Origin: Fusobacteriaceae bacterium
Lineage (GTDB): Bacteria; Fusobacteriota; Fusobacteriia; Fusobacteriales; Fusobacteriaceae
Length of the DNA: 5,407 nt
Direction: 5' to 3'
NCBI GenBank assembly: GCA_030625925.1
Contig: DAOUPY010000134.1
Coordinates: 1-5,407, forward strand
Shown: piece after piece, positions 1 through 5,407 of the stretch
Numbering within the stretch: position 1 is the first letter of the stretch
How the letters are laid out: every line of letters starts with the position of its first letter
Notes under the pieces: model-generated
The model's database searches: none
The model's input: the letters and a program-made list of their open reading frames with translations, nothing else
Told to the model about the DNA's origin: nothing
Made by a program: the position numbers and the translations under genes

Positions 1-2807
1 ATTTTCATCTCTTCCAATCCACCATATTCTATATTTTCTAAATAATAATGGATAGCCAGACCTGATTTTCTTTTCAGTTCTTTTTCTACCGTCATATCTT
101 TATCTTCATATTTATCTTTAGGAACTTCTTTATCTTCTAAATTCTCCTTTAATTCTATATTTTTTTCATTTTTTATACCTATAAACTTTCTATAAACTTC
201 AGGATTAATCTTAAATTCTTCTATTCCTCTGTCTTCTTCTTTTTCCTCTTCAAATGGTATAAACTTTCCTACTGTCTGAGTCCCTCCATTTATCAATTCT
301 TCCCTTGTTATATTAAAAAATCTTTCTATAGGAGGAATTAGAAGATCATTTTTCAAACTTACTACAACTTCATTTTTGGATTTCCCCTTAGTCGGCATGA
401 TACATAATATCAAGTTAGCACGAGGTCTAGTCATCCCTACATATATGGTATTTATCGCTTCATCTAAATATACTTGTTTATTGTATTCATATATTTTTGT
501 TTCTTTTATTGCATTATTAAATATAGAATTAGTGAATAGATAATCTTCTACACTTTCATATTTTTCATCTAGTTTTGCCAAAAGCTGAACTTCATGAGTA
601 GTTACGCCATTAGAAAATCCAGTAAGTTTATAACTCTTCGCTTTATCCTCTAATATCATATATTCTGTATGGAAATCCAGTCCTTTAGAACCATGAATTG
701 TCATCAATACTACTGAGTTTAACTCCGATATTCCTATTTGTTTTAGACCTTCACTATTATCTTCTATATACCTCATGAAACTAGCTATATCACTCCCTTC
801 ATCCATAAGTTCTAAAAAATAATTTATATTTTTTATATCTCTAGAGGGATTATATTTTGTAGAAAAGCTATATTCTTCAACGATCTTTCTTCCAATTTCA
901 TCATAAGGAGTTTTTCTTACCTCTATTATTCTATCTAGTTCTATTTTTATATTTTCTTTTATTTCTCCTTCAATTTCTATTTCTTTATTTTCTACACCAA
1001 CAATATAATTATTTATTTTTTTTCTATTCTCTAGACAATACTTGAGATCTTCCTCTCCTAAATTCAAAGTTTTCCTAAAAAATTCTAACAATGTCATAAA
1101 ATCATTATGTATAAAAAAATTAAATAATCGCAGCATCTCCTCCACACAGGGGTGCTGCACGATAGAAAGACTGTTTTCCATTATGTAGGGTACTCCAAAT
1201 TCCTTTAACTTATCCCCTATCTTACTGAGATCTTTCTTTTTTCTTCCAACTATCCCTATTCCTCTATAGTCAGATTTCCCCTCTTTACCTCTATTTGTAA
1301 ACCTATCCCTAATATCTATTGCAATTTCAGAGTGAATCTCAGGGTCTACCATGACCGCTACAAACCCCTTATCATCTTTCTTGCAGCACTTAACTTCCTT
1401 ATATTCCCATCTGTCATCTTCATTCTTTGTGAGGTGATTTTTAGAAACATGATCAAAAAATAGATTAACAAAATCAATTATCTTCTTTTCACTCCTATAA
1501 TTTGTTGGTAACGATTCTACTCCAGCCCCCAATATCCTGTCAAAGCTTAGGAATAATCCCTTGTCCCCCCCACGCCACGAGTAGATACTTTGTTTTTCAT
1601 CTCCTACGATGATTAGGTTATCGCACCCCTTAGCTATGGGCTCAATTATCCTCCACTGGGACACACTGGTATCCTGCGCTTCATCTAAAAATAAAGTTGA
1701 TATTTTACCGCCAATTATCTCATAAAAATTATCTGTGACCACACCATCCTTCACAAGATCCAAATCTTCATCTATCATATATTCGCTGGTATAGTTGGTT
1801 ATATCGGAAAAAGTAAACTTTTTTTCCTTGAATTTTATATCATCATAGATAGATCTAGTTATTTTTTCTATCTCTAATATATCCTGTTCATAGGGAAGTA
1901 CCTCTTCAATAAAAATTATTCTTTCCAACAACCTGTGGATTTCACCTTGAACTTCCAAAACCTGAGCTTTTATATATTCCCTGGCCTTTCCTCCCATTTG
2001 AGTTCCATTAACAATTTTATTTTCCAAAAATTCTTTTCTTTTCTCCAATATAAAGGTTATTAATTTTTCCTTATCATCCAAAATTCCATGAAATTCTTCC
2101 TCTATAATCTTTCCTGCCTTAGCCAAAACTTTTTCATAAATCTTGCCATGATCTGTTACCAATTCATCAATTAATTCAAAAGTTTTTACTATATTTCTAT
2201 ACAATTCATCTTTTACACTCTCTGTATCGCTATTTGTTTCCTTTTTTTCTATCAGGGCAAACTTCCATCTCTCTTCAGATATTTTTTTAATAAGGTCGAT
2301 ATATTTCTCTACCTCTCTATCTGCTGTTTTTTCCAGGAATTCTTTAATCTTATGAAACTCCCCTCCCTTTATAATCCTGCTGAATACCTCTCCATAGATC
2401 TCCTCAGCTTCCACAGTGTTACTCATAGAATAAGTGTAAATATTCAAAGATGGTCCGATGGCTTTTTTAAAGATTTGAGCAATAAACGAGTCTATTGTAT
2501 AGATCCTTATCTTATCTTTATTGAGCAGGAGTTCATTTTTCACCTTTTTTATCCTATCTGTATCTATCTCAATTTGCGGATACAAACTTCTTATATTTTC
2601 TTCCAATTCTTTATTCCCATTACTTAGGTCATCTAAAAACTCAAAAATCCTGACTTTGAGTTCTGCAGTTGCTGCACGGGTAAAGGTCATAAATAAAATC
2701 TCATTGTAATCCTCTCCCAGTAATATTCTAGAGATGTACTCTATAGCTAGTCTGTAAGTTTTTCCTGTTCCTGCACTGGCTTTCACCACTTTTTTATTTA
2801 ATTTCAT
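1..2807 (-). CDS. addA: AddA-like helicase-nuclease subunit, 3' end outside window
   Basis: This is the ATP-driven 3'-5' DNA motor of an AddAB-type double-strand break repair enzyme, acting in the cytoplasm with AddB. My translation from the ATG at 2807 is open for 935 codons to the window edge. Superfamily 1 motifs seen in order: Walker A ASAGTGKT (residues 10-17), Ia FTRAATAEL (42-50), Ib TIDSF (104-108), Walker B LFLDEAQDTS (372-381), III VGDEKQSIYSWRGGD (401-415), IV NYRS (436-439), V MTIHGSKGLDF (702-712) and VI YVGMTRPR (789-796). A charged linker follows, then GLAIH (916-920) with E924, the GxxxH opening of a RecB-family nuclease domain whose catalytic residues lie outside the window. 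Known AddA proteins are about 1200 residues, so some 200-300 are probably missing. Walker A almost at the N-terminus resembles the short-N-terminus AddA/RecB forms. The start overlaps the upstream AddB frame by 14 bases. RecB is the main alternative name, but no RecC or RecD is seen. Confidence 0.93.
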   Translation of the reverse strand, partial: MKLNKKVVKASAGTGKTYRLAIEYISRILLGEDYNEILFMTFTRAATAELKVRIFEFLDDLSNGNKELEENIRSLYPQIEIDTDRIKKVKNELLLNKDKIRIYTIDSFIAQIFKKAIGPSLNIYTYSMSNTVEAEEIYGEVFSRIIKGGEFHKIKEFLEKTADREVEKYIDLIKKISEERWKFALIEKKETNSDTESVKDELYRNIVKTFELIDELVTDHGKIYEKVLAKAGKIIEEEFHGILDDKEKLITFILEKRKEFLENKIVNGTQMGGKAREYIKAQVLEVQGEIHRLLERIIFIEEVLPYEQDILEIEKITRSIYDDIKFKEKKFTFSDITNYTSEYMIDEDLDLVKDGVVTDNFYEIIGGKISTLFLDEAQDTSVSQWRIIEPIAKGCDNLIIVGDEKQSIYSWRGGDKGLFLSFDRILGAGVESLPTNYRSEKKIIDFVNLFFDHVSKNHLTKNEDDRWEYKEVKCCKKDDKGFVAVMVDPEIHSEIAIDIRDRFTNRGKEGKSDYRGIGIVGRKKKDLSKIGDKLKEFGVPYIMENSLSIVQHPCVEEMLRLFNFFIHNDFMTLLEFFRKTLNLGEEDLKYCLENRKKINNYIVGVENKEIEIEGEIKENIKIELDRIIEVRKTPYDEIGRKIVEEYSFSTKYNPSRDIKNINYFLELMDEGSDIASFMRYIEDNSEGLKQIGISELNSVVLMTIHGSKGLDFHTEYMILEDKAKSYKLTGFSNGVTTHEVQLLAKLDEKYESVEDYLFTNSIFNNAIKETKIYEYNKQVYLDEAINTIYVGMTRPRANLILCIMPTKGKSKNEVVVSLKNDLLIPPIERFFNITREELINGGTQTVGKFIPFEEEKEEDRGIEEFKINPEVYRKFIGIKNEKNIELKENLEDKEVPKDKYEDKDMTVEKELKRKSGLAIHYYLENIEYGGLEEMK

Positions 2808-3423
2808 CTAATTCACCAACCTTACATATATCTAAATATTCACATCTGTCACACCTGCTTGTTTTATTCCTCTCAAAAACTCCTAAGTTCAAGAATTCTT
2901 TTAGTTCTGTTTCCAAGACACCTAATTTTTTTTCCTTTCCATCAGGATCTATCTTGTTTCTACCGGTTTCATCTTTCACTAATTTAATTTTTTTACTCTT
3001 TTCCAGATTTCCTTTATCCACATTAAATATATATTTTTCTGTGAGATCTGCCTCTCCTGCATATAAGATGCTGTAAAAATCTAGCTGCCTTTCATTTAGG
3101 TTTCCAGTTTTAAAGTCGACAATATAATCTCTTTTTTCGGTTTTAATTATGAGGTCAGCCTTAGCTCTTCCTACAATATCTATAGTTTTATTCTTTATTT
3201 TCCCCTCTAAGAATTCCTCTATTAAAAGTTCCTTTATTCGCTCTCCATATAACTCTTTAGAGATCTTCCTAAAAAATTCTCCTACACTGTCAGCCAAGTT
3301 TTTATAGATAATCTCTCTATAATACCTTTCATTTAATCTCGGCAATTTTAACCGTCTCCGACCTACTAGTTCCTCTAAAACACCCATAACTATCCCTACT
3401 TCTATCTTGCCTCTTTCCAGCAA
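2794..3423 (-). CDS. addB: AddB-like C-terminal PD-(D/E)XK nuclease part, -1 frame
   Basis: This frame holds the catalytic half of the AddB nuclease domain. Counting from the TTG at 3423, visible motifs are GRAKADLII (85-93) with the metal-binding D90, YIVDFKTG (100-107) giving the D103-x-K105 core, QLDFY (113-117) matching QxxxY, and CDRCEYLDIC (191-200). The spacing C191-x2-C194-x5-C200 is the same as the last three iron-sulfur ligands of Bacillus AddB; the first ligand (C607) and the GxxxH motif are in the upstream frame. The domain is therefore split between two frames. TTG 3423 has no ribosome binding site, and the frame is open further up to 3462, so it is best read as a continuation of the upstream frame after a -1 shift at the A run. 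ATG 3387, 12 codons in, has a plausible AGGG site and could give a separate 197-residue protein. A free-standing Cas4-like nuclease is unlikely because the GxxxH part is missing here. Confidence 0.85.
   Translation of the reverse strand: MLERGKIEVGIVMGVLEELVGRRRLKLPRLNERYYREIIYKNLADSVGEFFRKISKELYGERIKELLIEEFLEGKIKNKTIDIVGRAKADLIIKTEKRDYIVDFKTGNLNERQLDFYSILYAGEADLTEKYIFNVDKGNLEKSKKIKLVKDETGRNKIDPDGKEKKLGVLETELKEFLNLGVFERNKTSRCDRCEYLDICKVGELDEIK
2808..2824 (-). promoter_or_regulatory. Ribosome binding site region of addA, inside the addB frame
   Basis: Before ATG 2807 the coding strand reads TAAGGTTGGTGAATTAG. GGTGA, five bases from the ATG, and TAAGG further up both match parts of the extended Shine-Dalgarno consensus. 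The site lies within the last codons of the AddB nuclease frame, whose TAA is at 2796-2794. The 14-base overlap of the two frames points to translational coupling, which would balance the two subunits. Confidence 0.45.
3388..3400 (-). promoter_or_regulatory. Possible ribosome binding site for internal ATG 3387
   Basis: The coding strand reads AGTAGGGATAGTT directly before ATG at 3387-3385, placing AGGG six bases from the start. This could allow independent translation or re-initiation of the nuclease part after the TAA at 3440-3438, about 50 bases upstream. It lies inside a purine-rich reading frame, so the match may be chance. Confidence 0.25.
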
Positions 3424-3436
3424 AGAGTAATCTTTG
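3411..3436 (-). promoter_or_regulatory. Two alternative small hairpins after the slippery run
   Basis: On the coding strand CAAAGA (3436-3431) can pair with TCTTTG (3426-3421) around a TTAC loop, a perfect six-base stem beginning ten bases after the A run. CTCTTT (3427-3422) can instead pair with AAAGAG (3416-3411) around GCTGG. They share bases and exclude each other. Each stem has only two G-C pairs and is weak; ten bases is slightly longer than usual for a frameshift stimulator. A role is inference only. Confidence 0.3.
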
Positions 3437-3437
3437 G

Positions 3438-5407
3438 TTAAGTGTATTTTTTTAATACTGCCTCAAAGAGTTCGTGAGCAAGGTTTCCATATTCCCGGCG
3501 TGTGAGATCCCTATCTACCTCAAGTTCTTCTCTATCTAATTTCACCAAATATCTAAGATACATCTTGTATTTACAATTAAATAATTCGTCACACATATAT
3601 GCTGTTATCCCAAAAGGAGCTTTTAGTTCTTCCACCTCAAACTTCATCTCACTAGGTTTTTCTCCCTCAAACAACTCTTCACCTGCTTCCAGTTTTTTTA
3701 TTTTAGAATCAGGTCTTATTAATTCTAAATAATTTTCTGTTGTCAGTTTCAAATGCTTAGGAGTCACTCCAAAACTCTCCATAATCTCCTCCACAAATGG
3801 AGAAAGAGAACTGTCAGATCCCATATTCTTTATGGCTAATATGATGGAGTTCTCGCTGGTCATTACAGCTCTGAATAAATTATATTTTTCTTCCAATCTG
3901 ATCTCATCTATCCCTTTTATCCCTAAGTTTTTTTTCTGCTGCTCTGTAAATAAAAATGTATTTTGCTTATTCTTCGGTATAAAGCTATCTGAAATATTCA
4001 TAAGAACTAAATTTTTATTTTTCGTAGTTTTTATATCTTCGAGACTTTGTTTTCTTAATGCTGTCTCAAGACTTCCCCCTATTTCCTTAAACTCTAAATA
4101 TTTTAATATTAATTTCAATAACCCTTCTGATGTTCTTCCCTGTCCAAAAAAGTTTTTCCATCCATCTACCACATCTAGGTCTTCTATAACTTCTATCTCA
4201 CTGAGAGCCTCAAAATACTTTCCAATATTTTCACTCCCATCTAATAATTTTTCCAATTGTTCACCAGAGAAAGTAAGTTGTTCCGTCCATTTTTTTAGAT
4301 CATCATAGGATCTCATCTTTTCTACATCTTCAAATATCCTGTAGATAAAGTTTTCTTCTCCTAGTTTTCCTGCTATGACATATTTCGTTAAATATTTATA
4401 ACCTTCATTTACCAAGACCTTAAATTTTTCCAAATCGTCAGACATGATTTTATAGTATTTAAAAATTTCATCACCTTTGATTATATCTACCACAGTGTGA
4501 AGTTCCAATGCCAATTCACCGTTGATCTCCTCCAAGGTAGACAGCAGTTTATGCAGCCCCTCCAAGAGAGAAAAAATAGGCAGATCCGATATATACCTGG
4601 TTTCATTAAAAAAACTGTTATATTTATAGTTATCATTATTTGCATCAAAGATTTTGATATCTATATTATCTGTATCGCTATCTTTATTTTTATTTTCTAT
4701 ATCCAAGATTTTTAAAAGTTCTGTAAACTCATCGTCTAGAGTATACACCTCTATTTTTTCAGTTGATTTTACTGTCTTATCACCTATATTTATATCCTTT
4801 ATTGCCAGAGTTTCCTCACAAAAATCATCTTTATCCATCTGTAATTTCAGTATTAAAGTAAATCCATCTGCCTTTAGTTTTTTAACTATCCACTTTTCTA
4901 ATGGAGTAAAATGAATCTTATTATATATAACTATATCTTTGTATCCATTCAGACTTTTAGACGTATAATTTTCATCTTTTATTATAAAAGTAGGGTCTGT
5001 ATAGTTTTTCTCTGACAGAAATTTTATATAATTTTTTTCGATATCCAAAAATGTGTCATATATTTTTCTCTGCCATTTTCTCAGGTCTTTGATCTCCGTC
5101 AGCCTATATTCCTTCAGCAGTTTGAAAAAATTTAAAAAATTAGCTGCAATGTCTATCACATCATAATAATTCTCTACTCCTAATTCTTTTCTATTTTTAG
5201 AACTGAGCGACCTATAAAAAGCTATCACTTGTTTTTCCTCACGTAATACCATCTCACCACTTAAAAATAAGTTAGTTTTAAACTCCCCCATACCCATAAA
5301 TTTTGGCTGTTTCAAGAATATTTTTGGAACTCCATTGAGTTCTTGATTCTCCAAACTCTGCATATATCTGTCTTTAGCTAAACTTTTATCCACTGACTTA
5401 GGAAAAA
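3438..5407 (-). CDS. addB: AddB-like subunit, first part (5' end outside window, ends at frame break)
   Basis: This is most of the AddB partner subunit, which in known AddAB enzymes has an inactive helicase fold, takes part in Chi recognition and carries a second nuclease. The frame is open to the right edge. GTG at 5393 is the only early start candidate and has no Shine-Dalgarno site, so the true start is probably just upstream; FPKS before it resembles the early strand of AddB proteins. Counting from that GTG, features are the segment around IVIYNKIHFTPLEKW (154-168), the AddB-like block LVLMNISDSFIPKNK (462-476) followed by TEQQKKNLGI, the first iron-sulfur ligand candidate C607 in FNCKYKMYLRYLVKL, and the nuclease GxxxH motif G636/H640 with E644. 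Translation stops at residue 651, right after that motif and before any catalytic residue. The remainder of the domain lies downstream in the -1 frame. The joined product would be about 866 residues plus the missing N-terminus, shorter than the roughly 1150 of Bacillus AddB. The family call is firm in the C-terminal third and weaker in the middle. Confidence 0.85.
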   Translation of the reverse strand, partial: FPKSVDKSLAKDRYMQSLENQELNGVPKIFLKQPKFMGMGEFKTNLFLSGEMVLREEKQVIAFYRSLSSKNRKELGVENYYDVIDIAANFLNFFKLLKEYRLTEIKDLRKWQRKIYDTFLDIEKNYIKFLSEKNYTDPTFIIKDENYTSKSLNGYKDIVIYNKIHFTPLEKWIVKKLKADGFTLILKLQMDKDDFCEETLAIKDINIGDKTVKSTEKIEVYTLDDEFTELLKILDIENKNKDSDTDNIDIKIFDANNDNYKYNSFFNETRYISDLPIFSLLEGLHKLLSTLEEINGELALELHTVVDIIKGDEIFKYYKIMSDDLEKFKVLVNEGYKYLTKYVIAGKLGEENFIYRIFEDVEKMRSYDDLKKWTEQLTFSGEQLEKLLDGSENIGKYFEALSEIEVIEDLDVVDGWKNFFGQGRTSEGLLKLILKYLEFKEIGGSLETALRKQSLEDIKTTKNKNLVLMNISDSFIPKNKQNTFLFTEQQKKNLGIKGIDEIRLEEKYNLFRAVMTSENSIILAIKNMGSDSSLSPFVEEIMESFGVTPKHLKLTTENYLELIRPDSKIKKLEAGEELFEGEKPSEMKFEVEELKAPFGITAYMCDELFNCKYKMYLRYLVKLDREELEVDRDLTRREYGNLAHELFEAVLKKYT
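3447..3453 (-). other. A7 slippery heptamer at the addB frame junction
   Basis: The coding strand reads seven A, phased in the upstream frame as TTA AAA AAA, that is A_AAA_AAA, the X_XXY_YYZ form of bacterial -1 frameshift sites. A -1 slip here leads straight into the downstream frame (LKK then IHLTKDYS then the nuclease core) and bypasses the TAA at 3440-3438. GAGG at 3464-3461, seven bases upstream, could act as an internal Shine-Dalgarno stimulator as known for dnaX. The same result would come from restoring a run of eight A, so a one-base deletion or a sequencing undercall is equally compatible. Confidence 0.5.

Noticed and set aside
2282..2288. Other A7 runs on the coding strand (also near 1819-1825 and in 2221-2280) as frameshift sites
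   Set aside because: The reading frame continues through them with the expected AddA sequence, and no alternative frame of interest follows.
2794..3423. Free-standing Cas4-like nuclease next to a helicase
   Set aside because: The cysteine triplet and DFK motif resemble Cas4, but the GxxxH motif and first cysteine sit in the adjoining upstream frame and no cas gene or repeat array is present; a split AddB explains it better.
2352..4914. Several plus-strand open frames of 60-160 codons
   Set aside because: All lie opposite the addA or addB frames, have Phe/Ser/Ile-rich translations expected from the complement of Lys/Glu-rich genes, and show no recognisable domain or binding site.
1..5407. 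A new anti-phage defence system made of helicase plus nuclease
   Set aside because: Gene order, full helicase motif set, GxxxH in both subunits and the AddB cysteine spacing match the housekeeping AddAB repair enzyme; nothing in the window requires a new system.
1..5407. RecBCD instead of AddAB
   Set aside because: The partner of the motor carries its own nuclease domain and cluster cysteines, which RecC lacks, and no recD is seen; genes outside the window were not available to exclude it completely.

Overview
The window is entirely coding on the minus strand. It holds a two-gene ATP-dependent helicase-nuclease operon of the AddAB (RexAB) type, read from high to low coordinates as addB then addA. 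Base composition is strongly AT-rich, with A/G-rich coding strands and many AAA, ATA, GAA and AGA codons. Together with the compact AddAB form, this suggests a low-GC anaerobe such as a member of the Fusobacteria. That assignment is an inference from composition and protein style, not from a marker gene.

From 5407 down to 3438 lies the long first part of an AddB-like protein. Its 5' end is outside the window, because the frame stays open to the last base. It contains the degenerate helicase-like body, the first cysteine of the expected iron-sulfur cluster and the opening GxxxH motif of a RecB-family PD-(D/E)XK nuclease domain, then stops abruptly. From about 3423 down to 2794, in the -1 frame, comes the rest of that same nuclease domain: the catalytic Asp, the DFK motif, the QxxxY motif and the last three cluster cysteines (CxxCxxxxxC). 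The two reading frames meet at a run of seven A (coding strand, 3453-3447) phased as A_AAA_AAA, with a Shine-Dalgarno-like GAGG upstream and small hairpins downstream. Either AddB is made by -1 frameshifting, or the gene is broken or miscalled by one A.

From 2807 down to the left edge lies the AddA-like motor, 935 codons open without a stop. I translated it by hand. All superfamily 1 helicase motifs are present. After a charged linker it ends, at the edge, in the GxxxH motif of its own nuclease domain, whose catalytic residues lie outside the window. Its start codon overlaps the end of the AddB frame by 14 bases, so the genes are probably translationally coupled.

The two products would form a heterodimer in the cytoplasm that binds double-strand DNA ends, unwinds and degrades them, and prepares 3' single strands for RecA. 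No intergenic region longer than a few bases exists, and I see no RNA gene, mobile element, CRISPR array, promoter or terminator. The most interesting point is the frame break inside the AddB nuclease domain.
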